The notes beneath the pieces were generated by a model. The model made no database searches and was not told where the DNA came from. It was given only the letters and a program-made list of their open reading frames with translations. 64,000 nt of DNA from Kaistella haifensis DSM 19056 (GTDB lineage: Bacteria; Bacteroidota; Bacteroidia; Flavobacteriales; Weeksellaceae): the NCBI RefSeq assembly GCF_000735695.2, contig NZ_JASZ02000001.1, positions 172,215 through 236,214 on the forward strand. The letters run 5' to 3'. This document shows positions 17,632 to 25,277 of this stretch, in pieces (the stretch's first letter is position 1; every line of letters starts with the position of its first letter). The position numbers were made by a program, and so were the translations under genes.

Positions 17632-17949
17632 TTATTTCTTAACAGCGTCTTTTACAGCATCTTTTGCATCGCTAGCAGCTCCTTTAGCAGCATCAGCAGC
17701 TCCTTTAGCAGCATCAGCAGCTCCTTTAGCAGCATCAGCAGCAGCACCTGTAGTAGCAGAAGCAGCATCAACAGTTACAGCAGCAGCAGAATCAACAACA
17801 GTAGCAGCAGAATCAGCTACAACAGCAGCAGAATCAGTAGTTGCAACAGCAGCAGAATCAGCAGCGTTAGCAGTTTCTACAGTTTCAGTTTTTTTACAAG
17901 CTACAAGAGCTAAAGCAGCGATAGCAGCTACGAATAATGACTTTTTCAT
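17632..17949 (-). CDS. alanine-rich low-complexity lipoprotein
   Basis: The 105-residue protein has a lipoprotein signal (MKKSLFVAAIAALALVACKK, lipobox LVAC). The mature part is almost all Ala, Asp, Val, Ser, Thr and Lys: first DSAAV-type repeats, then three exact AADAAKG heptads, then DAKDAVKDAVKK. Such repeats predict a long amphipathic helix like LEA or histone-H1-like tails. The opposite strand is also open across the gene because the GCA/GCT repeats read as Ala/Ser, but the lipobox and codon pattern favour the minus strand. Function is unknown. It stands alone between two plus-strand units. Confidence 0.8.
   Translation of the reverse strand: MKKSLFVAAIAALALVACKKTETVETANAADSAAVATTDSAAVVADSAATVVDSAAAVTVDAASATTGAAADAAKGAADAAKGAADAAKGAASDAKDAVKDAVKK
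17678..17740. repeat. three exact tandem 21-bp repeats inside the Ala-rich lipoprotein gene
   Basis: The unit GCTCCTTTAGCAGCATCAGC-A occurs at 17678-17698, 17699-17719 and 17720-17740 with no mismatch. It encodes a heptad of the AADAAKG type. Identical copies suggest recent slippage or unequal crossover, so copy number may vary between strains. Confidence 0.85.
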
Positions 17950-18040
17950 AATAAATTAAATTTAATTGTTTTGTTATTTTAAAATTTCGTTGTTCTCATT
18001 TATCATTTTGAACAGGACAAAGGTATAGTGAGAATTAAAT

Positions 18041-18085
18041 TTGTGTTAGAAAATTAATTGTAATATATTTGTAAAACGGTTTTAC
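18041..18085 (+). promoter_or_regulatory. promoter plus 15-bp operator-like palindrome
   Basis: TTG (18041-18043), a 20-nt spacer and TATATTTG (18064-18071) form a Bacteroidota promoter. Immediately after the -7 box lies GTAAAAC-G-GTTTTAC (18071-18085), a perfect 7-1-7 inverted repeat centred at the expected start site, 12 nt before the likely start codon. The position suits a repressor site. The adjacent HTH-like protein is one candidate binder. Confidence 0.6.
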
Positions 18086-18097
18086 AAAAAACCAACA

Positions 18098-19300
18098 TTG
18101 ACAATCAATAGATTACGTAAAAATTTGCAATTGAGCGATTTAGATTTATTACACTTTGAGCAGCTAAAAACGGAAGTTCAGAACCAATATTTGGCAGATC
18201 ACACCCCTTCTTTCGATGACATTTCGAAATGGAAAGGGATAGACATTATATATTTCCAGGAAGATCTTCGAAAAAAGGCAAAAGGAAACATTAGTGAAAA
18301 ATCTTTTTATACCTACTTTAAAAATTCCCCGGTAACCAAACTTCCGAGAATCGACATGCTAAACATTCTCTCTGTTTATGCGGGTTACATGTCTTGGTAT
18401 GATTTCAAAAAAAACCATCTTTTTGCAGATGAAATCTTGAAAGAAAACGTAGAAATCACTCAATCAAAAACTGAAGAAGCTGAAAAAAGCGAAAAAGCAC
18501 CTCAAATTTCGGCAGTTGATCCAAAAGTAGAAGAAACTCCATCAATTACACTCGAAAATACAGCAATTTCAGTAAATGAAAATGACGTTTTACAAAAAAC
18601 AATATCTGATAATGAACCAGTTAAAGAACACAAGGCTAATTTAGAAACTTACGATACGGAAGAAAAAAATTCGACTTATTCTCTTGTAAAAAAATATTTA
18701 TGGCTAGGAATTTCTGCAGTTCTTGCTGTTTTAGTTGGACTTTTGGGTTTCAAAGATGAATTGTTCAGTAAAAAATACTACTATAGCTTCATTGATGCTG
18801 ACCGAAACTCAAAAATCAATGCAGAATTGCAAGTACAGATCTTAAAAGAGAATGAATCCCCCATTTTATACGTTGCAAAACCTAATGAGCCGTTTGTCTA
18901 TACAACAAAATCCAAATCATTAACCATGGTCGTTTCCTCTCCATACTATAAAACAGACACGATTCAAAGAAATTTAGAAACTGCTCCAGAAGCTGAAAAC
19001 ATCGAGTTGAAACCAAATGATTATGCGATCATGCTCTTTTATTATTCCAAGTCTTTAAAAGATTTAAAGAAAAAGAGAGAAAGCCTCAATTATTTAATAA
19101 GTAATAATGCGCTGATTTACCAGGTATTTGACAACCAATTTTATGGAGTAGAAACCATGGATAAACAGCGATATATCAATCTCGTCACTTTACCTTCTAC
19201 TTCGCTTGAAAACCTAGATGTAATTGATACTCAAGCGGATAAATCTGGAAAAATTGTAATGATTAAATTTAAAATCGATACCGATGAAGAAAAAAATTAA
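18098..19300 (+). CDS. membrane-tethered protein with HTH-like N-terminal domain
   Basis: The 400-residue protein starts at a TTG; no better ATG exists upstream. Residues about 50-104 (FQEDLRKKAKGNISEKSFYT... to GYMSWYDF) resemble the N-terminal HTH-like module seen in many flavobacterial regulators, with the pattern ISxxTLYRFF...LDxLAxYxGYxSWxDF. An acidic linker (110-195) and one membrane helix (about 200-218, LWLGISAVLAVLVGLLGF) follow, then a roughly 180-residue extracytoplasmic domain. This suggests a one-component membrane regulator or sensor. The next gene, a lipoprotein, overlaps it by 17 nt. Family assignment rests on pattern similarity only. Confidence 0.7.
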   Translation: MTINRLRKNLQLSDLDLLHFEQLKTEVQNQYLADHTPSFDDISKWKGIDIIYFQEDLRKKAKGNISEKSFYTYFKNSPVTKLPRIDMLNILSVYAGYMSWYDFKKNHLFADEILKENVEITQSKTEEAEKSEKAPQISAVDPKVEETPSITLENTAISVNENDVLQKTISDNEPVKEHKANLETYDTEEKNSTYSLVKKYLWLGISAVLAVLVGLLGFKDELFSKKYYYSFIDADRNSKINAELQVQILKENESPILYVAKPNEPFVYTTKSKSLTMVVSSPYYKTDTIQRNLETAPEAENIELKPNDYAIMLFYYSKSLKDLKKKRESLNYLISNNALIYQVFDNQFYGVETMDKQRYINLVTLPSTSLENLDVIDTQADKSGKIVMIKFKIDTDEEKN

Positions 19301-19865
19301 CCTTTTGCTGATTATTTTCACTCTCTTATTTGTATTTTCTTGCAAAAAAGAAAGCACTGAAATTTCAGATTTGGAAAAAATAAGAAACAATAATAACAAA
19401 GTCTCCTATCCGGTAACAAAAATGGATAGCGCACAGGCGATTTCATTTATTACGAAACAAAAAATCCAGGAATTATTGGACCTTTCTACATTATATACTT
19501 CCGGAAACCGGGATACAGAAATCGATTCCGTTATTTATGCGCAAATGCAAAGTTATTTTACTGAAAACGATTCGAATAAGCTAAAACCTATTCTTAAACA
19601 CCTTGATAGTTTCAAAGTAAAAACAGCAAAAGTTGGAAATATCTTTGTACAAAAGCACATTAAAGGCAAAGATACTTTAGATTTCGCAAAATTCGATGTG
19701 GAATATTTCGACGAAAAGGATAAGCTTATTGGAAAATTTGAGAAAAACGCACAATATATCCTTAAACCCGCTCCGGTGAAATTTAAAAAAGAATTTAAAT
19801 TCTACTTCGTTGATTTTGACTTGCCGTCACCAAAAGACAGTACTGCAGTCGGCGTAACCAAATAA
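19284..19865 (+). CDS. lipoprotein of unknown function, partner of the membrane HTH-like protein
   Basis: The 193-residue protein has a lipoprotein signal (MKKKINLLLIIFTLLFVFSC-KKES). The mature domain (MDSAQAISFITKQKIQELLDL... then HLDSFKVKTAKVGNIFVQKH...) looks alpha/beta, and I cannot place it in a family. Its start overlaps the end of the upstream gene by 17 nt, which suggests translational coupling and a shared envelope function. Its last 64 nt overlap the convergent 5-FCL gene; both frames look genuine because each keeps family-like sequence to its end. Confidence 0.75.
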   Translation: MKKKINLLLIIFTLLFVFSCKKESTEISDLEKIRNNNNKVSYPVTKMDSAQAISFITKQKIQELLDLSTLYTSGNRDTEIDSVIYAQMQSYFTENDSNKLKPILKHLDSFKVKTAKVGNIFVQKHIKGKDTLDFAKFDVEYFDEKDKLIGKFEKNAQYILKPAPVKFKKEFKFYFVDFDLPSPKDSTAVGVTK

Positions 19866-20389
19866 TCTAAAGGAATATCGCCCTCCCAAATATCATCGAC
19901 AATTTCATCAGGATTAAAAAAATTAACACCGATTTTTCGAGCATTTGAATTTATTTTTTCGAAAAGAGAATCATAATAACCTTTTCCATATCCTACTCTA
20001 TTTCCTTGATTATCACAATACAATAACGGAGTAATCACAAAATCAAAATCTTTCTCACCGAAATCTTCGTTGCTTTCCGGCTCCGGAATTCCCCAATGAT
20101 TTTTTATAAAATTGGTTTTAGCATTAATTTTAACAGAAATCAACTTTTCATCAACAATTTTAGGAACAAAAACCCTGATTTTCCTTTTCAATAATTCTTC
20201 GATAAAACCCTGTGTATCAACTTCTTTTTTATCAGAAATCGGTAAAAAACAATGAACTTTTTGATTTTCACTAAAGGTGAAAAACTGAAAAATATTATTA
20301 AAAATACGTTCAGAAAGCAACAAAACCTCATCCTGAGATAAGGTTTCACGTTTTTCCGTATATTTTTTTCTGATCTTTTTTTTTGTCAT
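19802..20389 (-). CDS. 5-formyltetrahydrofolate cyclo-ligase
   Basis: The enzyme uses ATP to convert 5-formyl-THF to 5,10-methenyl-THF, rescuing a folate dead-end product. The 195-residue protein has the family layout: basic N-terminus MTKKKIRKKYTEKRETLS, HCFLPISDKKEVDTQGFIEE, WGIPEPESNEDF, FVITPLLYCDNQGNRVGYGKGYYDSLF (the GYGKGYYD signature) and DIPLDYLVTPTAV. The C-terminal 21 codons overlap the convergent lipoprotein gene. It starts 5 nt after the trhO stop, so it is probably co-transcribed with trhO. Confidence 0.93.
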   Translation of the reverse strand: MTKKKIRKKYTEKRETLSQDEVLLLSERIFNNIFQFFTFSENQKVHCFLPISDKKEVDTQGFIEELLKRKIRVFVPKIVDEKLISVKINAKTNFIKNHWGIPEPESNEDFGEKDFDFVITPLLYCDNQGNRVGYGKGYYDSLFEKINSNARKIGVNFFNPDEIVDDIWEGDIPLDYLVTPTAVLSFGDGKSKSTK

Positions 20390-20394
20390 TTCAT

Positions 20395-21747
20395 TTAAGA
20401 CAAAACTTTAAATAATTTGTCTGATAAACGAACTCTAAACGGAATCGGGAAAGTGATTTGATCACCTTTTTTAGCAGATTGACTAGGTGCTCCGTTCACG
20501 AAAATTTCGGTAATTGTCAACTCTTTTTCTCCTGTAGTCGGACCAGAAATAAGAACCTTATCTCCTACCGACAGTTCATTTTCCAATAAAAACTGTGCAA
20601 TTTTCGATTTGGAGTAATAATGCTCCGCCTTTCCAATCAATGTTTTTTTAATGGCAATTTTTTGCTGAATATTTTTGGTTTCCACTTTCGCCAAGGGCTT
20701 GTGTGGTAATTCTCCGGATTTTTTGAATTTTAACGCTTCCGATTTTCCTTTTTTGAAAATTTTGTTTCCAACCTGTAAACCTTTTCTCAATTTAGCTTGT
20801 TCTTCCAAAGGTAAATGAATAATCTCTAAACACTCTGTCGAACAGCAGTTTTCCATTGCAGCTTTACATTCATCACATTGAATGAATAATAAATGACACG
20901 CATCATTATAACAATTGGTGTGGTTATCACAAGGCTTTCCACATTGGTGACACTGCGAAACGATATCATCGGTAATTCTTTCACCTAAACGGTGATCAAA
21001 AACGAAATTTTTCCCAATAAACTTGCTTTCAATGTCTTCTTCTTTGATTTGACGGGCATATTCGATAATACCTCCTTCCAACTGGAAAACATTTTTAAAA
21101 CCTTGATGTTTGAAATAAGCACTCGCTTTTTCGCAACGGATTCCACCGGTACAATACATCAATAGGTTTTTATCCTCCTTAAATTCCTGAAGTTGTTCAT
21201 TGATGATTGGTAAACTTTCTCTAAAAGTTTCTACATCCGGAGTTATTGCACCTTGAAAATGACCTACCTCACTTTCGTAATGATTTCTAAAATCCACGAC
21301 AATGGTATTTGGATCTTCGAGCAAAGTATTGAATTCGCGAGCTTTCAGATGGACTCCTTTATTGGTAACATCGAAAGTTTCATCATTTAAACCATCGGCA
21401 ACAATTTTATTTCTAACTTTTATGGTAAGTTTTAAAAATGAATGATTGTCTTGTTCTACAGCAACATTTAAGCGGATACCTTTCATGAAATCATAAACCT
21501 CCAATGTATCACGGAAATCATCAAAATTATCCGCAGGAACACTCATCTGAGCATTAATTCCTTCGTGAGCGACATAAATTCGGCCCAAAGCATCGAGTGC
21601 ATTCCAGGCTATAAATAATTCGTCGCGAAATTGTTTTGGATTTTCGATTTTGGCGTACGCATAGAAAGACAAAGTAAGTCGTTGCTTACCAGCTTCATCA
21701 ATAAGTTGAGCTCTTTCTTCTGCGCTTAAAGTGTTGTACAGTTGCAT
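20395..21747 (-). CDS. trhO: tRNA uridine(34) hydroxylase TrhO with long C-terminal extension
   Basis: TrhO makes 5-hydroxyuridine at tRNA position 34 using oxygen. Residues about 1-120 are the YceA-type N-domain. Residues 125-235 are the rhodanese domain with catalytic Cys in YCTGGIRCEKASAYF, and 260-310 the Cys-rich region CHQCGKPCDNHTNCYNDACH...CDECKAAMENCCSTEC. Typical TrhO is about 300-350 residues; this one has 450. The last 75 residues (YYSKSKIAQFLLENELSVGD, ISGPTTGEKELTITEIFVNG, KKGDQITFPIPFRVRLSDKL) resemble the C-terminal barrel of U32-family proteins such as TrhP, the oxygen-independent ho5U34 enzyme. The domain match is from memory. Confidence 0.88.
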   Translation of the reverse strand: MQLYNTLSAEERAQLIDEAGKQRLTLSFYAYAKIENPKQFRDELFIAWNALDALGRIYVAHEGINAQMSVPADNFDDFRDTLEVYDFMKGIRLNVAVEQDNHSFLKLTIKVRNKIVADGLNDETFDVTNKGVHLKAREFNTLLEDPNTIVVDFRNHYESEVGHFQGAITPDVETFRESLPIINEQLQEFKEDKNLLMYCTGGIRCEKASAYFKHQGFKNVFQLEGGIIEYARQIKEEDIESKFIGKNFVFDHRLGERITDDIVSQCHQCGKPCDNHTNCYNDACHLLFIQCDECKAAMENCCSTECLEIIHLPLEEQAKLRKGLQVGNKIFKKGKSEALKFKKSGELPHKPLAKVETKNIQQKIAIKKTLIGKAEHYYSKSKIAQFLLENELSVGDKVLISGPTTGEKELTITEIFVNGAPSQSAKKGDQITFPIPFRVRLSDKLFKVLS

Positions 21748-21781
21748 GCTATAAACGTTTTAAGTGAGAATAATAATGTTG

Positions 21782-21789
21782 CAAAGATA
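21782..21789 (-). promoter_or_regulatory. -7 promoter element of trhO
   Basis: TATCTTTG on the minus strand matches TAnnTTTG and is followed by CAAC. It lies about 35 nt before the trhO ATG. No clear -33 element is present. Confidence 0.45.
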
Positions 21790-21839
21790 GGAATTCCAAA
21801 GTTAGGGCGAAAATGAAATTCATATCATGTTTTAATATT

Positions 21840-23003
21840 TTAAAATTCGCTGTAAATATATTTTAAGATATTGCGATCCAGATCGGTGAAAGTTACTTTT
21901 CGTCTAGCCATCGCCAATTCGGCAACTTCGTACGCTTTTTCTAATTTAAATTTTTCATCGCCTTTCATTCCTCCCCAAGAAAAGTTTTCGATCAGGTTCG
22001 GCGGAAATCCGCTTTTGAAAATATTAGCGGCAACACCAACGACAGTTCCTGTATTAAACTGAGTATTGATGGCGGTTTTGGAATGATCACCCATAATGAG
22101 TCCTGCAAATTGCAACCCTGTATTTACAAACCTTTTTGCTCGGTAATTCCAAAGTTTTACTTCAGCGTAATTATTTTTTAAATTGGAGGAATTCGTATCT
22201 GCACCCAAATTACACCATTCACCAATGACTGAATTACCTACAAAACCATCGTGACCTTTATTGGAATATCCGAAAATCACGATGTTATTCACTTCGCCCC
22301 CTATTTTACAATGAGGACCGATGGTTGTAGCACCATAAATTTTCGCACCTAAATTAAATTTGGAATCATCGCAAAGCGCGATTGGACCTCGCAGATTACA
22401 ACCTTCCATCACTTCGGCATTTTTGCCAATATAAATTTTTCCGGTTTTGGTATTTAAAGTTGAAAATTCAACATTGGCGCCTTTTTCAATGAACAAATCG
22501 TTAGCATCACCTAGAAAACCATTGGTAGCGGAAAGTTCCTCTGAAACTCTACCTTTCGTTAGCAAATCGAAATCGAAATTGATTGCTTTTTCATTAAATG
22601 AAAATAAATCGGTTGGCTGCTTGAACAAAAGAACACCTTCGTGGATATCGGTCATTTTCTCAATTTGATTTAAAGAGAAATTCTCCATATTGATTCTGGC
22701 GACCAATAATTCGTTTTCATAAACCAAAGCTTCCCCCAATTTTAAATCTTTAATTTGTTGCAAAACCTCATCACTTGGAAGAAAATTGGAAACGATAAAA
22801 AGACTTTCTGCCGCTTCCGGCTTCTTGAATTTATCTTGCAAAAAATCTTCAGTAATGTAAGAAACCTCATCGATTTCTAATAATTTCTGCCATCTTTCTG
22901 CAAACGTGAGTATTCCGCAACGCATTTCTGCAACGGGTCTTGTGAAAGTAAGCGGTAAAAAATCTTCCCAAAATTGGGCGTCGGAAAAAGCAAGTTGAGC
23001 CAT
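21840..23003 (-). CDS. GlmU-like protein with left-handed beta-helix (putative sugar nucleotidyltransferase)
   Basis: The 387-residue protein has an N-terminal region (1-165) like a degenerate nucleotidyltransferase. It opens MAQLAFSDAQFWEDFLPLTF with TRPVAEMRCGILTFAERW, where the GlmU-type LAAGxGTRM loop is absent. A hexapeptide-repeat left-handed beta-helix follows (about 185-340): GKIYIGKNAEVMEGCNLRGP, GATTIGPHCKIGGEVNN and NSVIGEWCNLGADTNSSNL. This is the layout of the GlmU-family proteins of Bacteroidetes. A role in cell-wall or surface sugar metabolism is likely, but the missing P-loop makes true uridylyltransferase activity doubtful. It is transcribed from a promoter just after the rpmE terminator. 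Confidence 0.82.
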   Translation of the reverse strand: MAQLAFSDAQFWEDFLPLTFTRPVAEMRCGILTFAERWQKLLEIDEVSYITEDFLQDKFKKPEAAESLFIVSNFLPSDEVLQQIKDLKLGEALVYENELLVARINMENFSLNQIEKMTDIHEGVLLFKQPTDLFSFNEKAINFDFDLLTKGRVSEELSATNGFLGDANDLFIEKGANVEFSTLNTKTGKIYIGKNAEVMEGCNLRGPIALCDDSKFNLGAKIYGATTIGPHCKIGGEVNNIVIFGYSNKGHDGFVGNSVIGEWCNLGADTNSSNLKNNYAEVKLWNYRAKRFVNTGLQFAGLIMGDHSKTAINTQFNTGTVVGVAANIFKSGFPPNLIENFSWGGMKGDEKFKLEKAYEVAELAMARRKVTFTDLDRNILKYIYSEF

Positions 23004-23045
23004 TTAGTAACAAAATTTTTAATGAAACGATTAAACAATAAAGTC

Positions 23046-23053
23046 CAAAATTA
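23046..23053 (-). promoter_or_regulatory. -7 promoter element of the GlmU-like gene
   Basis: TAATTTTG on the minus strand matches TAnnTTTG, 42 nt before the ATG at 23003 and immediately downstream of the rpmE terminator. Confidence 0.45.
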
Positions 23054-23054
23054 C

Positions 23055-23089
23055 AACAAAAAAAGCCTTTCAGAAACCTGAAAGACTTT
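23055..23089 (-). terminator. intrinsic terminator of rpmE
   Basis: AAAG-C-CTTTCAG (23062-23073) pairs with CTGAAAG-A-CTTT (23078-23089) across AAAC. On the minus strand a T-rich tract follows. It lies about 25 nt after the rpmE stop. Confidence 0.8.
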
Positions 23090-23112
23090 AATATTGGTAA
23101 AAACCTCTAAAA

Positions 23113-23364
23113 TTATTTAGAGAATTTTCTGTATTTGTTCATAAATTTATCAACTCTACCTGCAGTATCAACCAATTTCACTTTACCCGTGTAAAAAGGG
23201 TGAGAAGTTGAAGAGATTTCCAATTTGATTAATGGGTAAGTTTCTCCTTCATATTCAATGGTATCTTTGGTATCTGCTGTAGATTTGCAAAGAAATACCT
23301 CGTCGTTACTCATGTCTTTGAAAACAACAAGTCTATAATTTTCCGGGTGGATTCCGTTTTTCAT
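23113..23364 (-). CDS. rpmE2: 50S ribosomal protein L31, type B
   Basis: L31 bridges the two subunits. The 83-residue protein starts [20 protein letters not shown] and contains [20 protein letters not shown] and [11 protein letters not shown]. The CxxC zinc motif of type A L31 is missing, so this is the zinc-independent type B form. It is monocistronic, with its own promoter and terminator. The zinc-free form is common in Flavobacteriia, so its presence alone does not imply zinc regulation. Confidence 0.96.
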   Translation of the reverse strand: MKNGIHPENYRLVVFKDMSNDEVFLCKSTADTKDTIEYEGETYPLIKLEISSTSHPFYTGKVKLVDTAGRVDKFMNKYRKFSK

Positions 23365-23437
23365 AATAAAAATTTTAATAAATTAAAGTTTTGCTTCAGA
23401 AGTAGTAATGGATATTCCTCTGCTAATTTTTAGACCG

Positions 23438-23468
23438 CAAAAGTACAATTAATTTTTTAATCTGCAAA
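23438..23468 (-). promoter_or_regulatory. promoter of rpmE
   Basis: On the minus strand TTTG (23465-23468), 19 nt, TACTTTTG (23438-23445). Same spacing as the rpsL, rplC and rpsT promoters. The leader is about 70 nt. Confidence 0.75.
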
Positions 23469-23547
23469 TACTCAGTTTGATAATTTTTAAATTTTTAGGT
23501 TCAACTATTTTAATTAAATTTGAAAACTATATCTATTTCCCAATTCA

Positions 23548-24930
23548 ATGAATAAATTAAAATTTATATTCGCAATCTCTTTCTGGTTTCTTTTAACAGC
23601 TGTTGCTTGTAACAGGGACGATATCAACTTTGAAAGTCCTTCGCAATTGCTTCGATTTTCTGCCGATACCGTTTTTTGCGATACCGTTTATAACCAAGTT
23701 CGATCCGAAACTTATGCTGTAAAAATTTACAATACCGAAGATAAAGATGTTATGATTCCTAAAATTTCCTTGGAAAACGGATCTTCTTCTTTATATAGAA
23801 TCAATGTTGACGGAAAAGCGGGAACCGATTTCACGAATGTTCCACTTAGAAAAAACGACAGTCTGTATATATTTGTTGAAATTGTACCTGTAGCAAATTC
23901 TCCAGAAGCGATTGCCGAAGACCGAATTAATTTCCAAACTCCTGCCGGAAACCAACACGTTACTTTATTTTCTGTAGTTCAAGATGCGGAATTTTTCATC
24001 CAAACGGATAGCAACCCGAATGTTTTAGCAGAAAACACAAGCTGGACGAACGAAAAAGCGAAAATTATTTTCGGCAATCTTACTCTCGAAGCAGGGAAAA
24101 TATTGCATATTCAGAAAGGAACCAAAGTATATTTTCACAAAAATAGTGGTTTGAAAATCTCTAAAAATGCCACACTAAATGTTGCGGGAGATTTAAACGA
24201 AGAAGTAACTTTCCGAGGAGATAGAAACGACGCTAGATACGATACCATCCCTAAAAACTGGAACGGAATTTCTTTTGATACCGGAGCCAAATTGGAAATG
24301 AATTATGCTAAAGTTTTCGGCGGAACCCGTGGTTTGGAAATGACAGAAACTCAGGCAAATATAAAAAATACAATCATTCATACTCATCAGGAATATGGAA
24401 TTTTCGCAGTGAATTCTTCGATCAATGCATCGAATTTGGTGATGAACAATTGCGGAGAAGCTGATTTGGGGATTTTCAAAGGTGGAAATTACAATATCGC
24501 ACATTCGACCTTGGCAAATTACTGGGATTTCAATTCCGCGTTGCCAGGATTAGGAATTTACGCAACCAACGAGTACCAGAATGGAACGGCTTTAGAAAAC
24601 GGACCTTTAACTTTAAAAATCAACAATTCCATCATTTACGGAAATGCTGAAAACATGGTGGAATTGAAACAAACTTCCGGGCAAACTTTCACTACAGAAT
24701 TCAATTATTCTTTATTAAAATATGGTGCAAATGCAAATTATGCGACATCAAATTCCATTAAAAATGAAGATCCTAAATTCGTGAATTACTTTACTCAAAA
24801 ATTAAATTTAAGAGTAAAAGACGATTCCCCAGCGAAAGGCAAAGGAAACCAAGGAGTAGCAGCAATGTTCCCGGTGGATATTGTGAAAAACTCTAGAACA
24901 TCTTCCCCAACCATAGGCGCTTATCAATAA
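23548..24930 (+). CDS. beta-helix lipoprotein, unknown function
   Basis: The 460-residue protein has a lipoprotein signal (MNKLKFIFAISFWFLLTAVAC-NRDD). Residues 35-150 form a beta-sandwich-like region (TYAVKIYNTEDKDVMIPKIS). Residues about 165-420 are right-handed parallel beta-helix-like repeats with many Asn (KIIFGNLTLEAGKILHIQKG, NVAGDLNEEVTFRGDR, LVMNNCGEADLGIF). The C-terminus is DSPAKGKGN...SPTIGAYQ, typical of choice-of-anchor or pectate-lyase-like secreted proteins. It is first of a tight operon with mazG (5-nt gap), aroA and an SDR gene. Substrate and role are unknown. Confidence 0.82.
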   Translation: MNKLKFIFAISFWFLLTAVACNRDDINFESPSQLLRFSADTVFCDTVYNQVRSETYAVKIYNTEDKDVMIPKISLENGSSSLYRINVDGKAGTDFTNVPLRKNDSLYIFVEIVPVANSPEAIAEDRINFQTPAGNQHVTLFSVVQDAEFFIQTDSNPNVLAENTSWTNEKAKIIFGNLTLEAGKILHIQKGTKVYFHKNSGLKISKNATLNVAGDLNEEVTFRGDRNDARYDTIPKNWNGISFDTGAKLEMNYAKVFGGTRGLEMTETQANIKNTIIHTHQEYGIFAVNSSINASNLVMNNCGEADLGIFKGGNYNIAHSTLANYWDFNSALPGLGIYATNEYQNGTALENGPLTLKINNSIIYGNAENMVELKQTSGQTFTTEFNYSLLKYGANANYATSNSIKNEDPKFVNYFTQKLNLRVKDDSPAKGKGNQGVAAMFPVDIVKNSRTSSPTIGAYQ

Positions 24931-24935
24931 AAATT

Positions 24936-25262
24936 ATGGAAATTACCAAGCTCCAAAAAGAAGTCGATGATTGGATAAAAACCATCGGTGTTCGCTATTT
25001 CAACGAACTCACCAATATGGCGATGCTTACGGAAGAAGTTGGCGAAGTTGCCAGAATTATCGCAAGAAGATACGGTGAACAAAGCGAAAAAGAAAGCGAC
25101 AAGACCAAAGATTTGGGAGAAGAACTTGCCGATGTTTTATTTGTAACTCTATGTTTGGCCAATCAAACCGGAACGGATTTGCAAACCGCTTTTGATAAAA
25201 AAATGAAAGTAAAAACAGAAAGAGACGCCGCTCGTCATCAAAATAACCAAAAACTGAAATAA
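24936..25262 (+). CDS. MazG-like nucleotide pyrophosphohydrolase
   Basis: MazG-type enzymes hydrolyse (d)NTPs to monophosphates and PPi, a house-cleaning role. The 108-residue single-domain protein has the alpha-helical metal-binding pattern EEVGEVARIIAR (ExxE) and LGEELADVLFVTLCLANQTG (ExxD), followed by KMKVKTERD. It is 5 nt downstream of the lipoprotein gene and 15 nt before aroA. The preferred nucleotide is unknown. Confidence 0.9.
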   Translation: MEITKLQKEVDDWIKTIGVRYFNELTNMAMLTEEVGEVARIIARRYGEQSEKESDKTKDLGEELADVLFVTLCLANQTGTDLQTAFDKKMKVKTERDAARHQNNQKLK

Positions 25263-25277
25263 CCATTCACTTTCAAA

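Noticed and set aside
17612..17959. Plus-strand 115-codon frame rich in Ala/Ser over the lipoprotein gene
   Set aside because: It is the mirror of GCA/GCT repeats. The minus strand has a lipobox, a good start and a terminator, and the plus frame has none.
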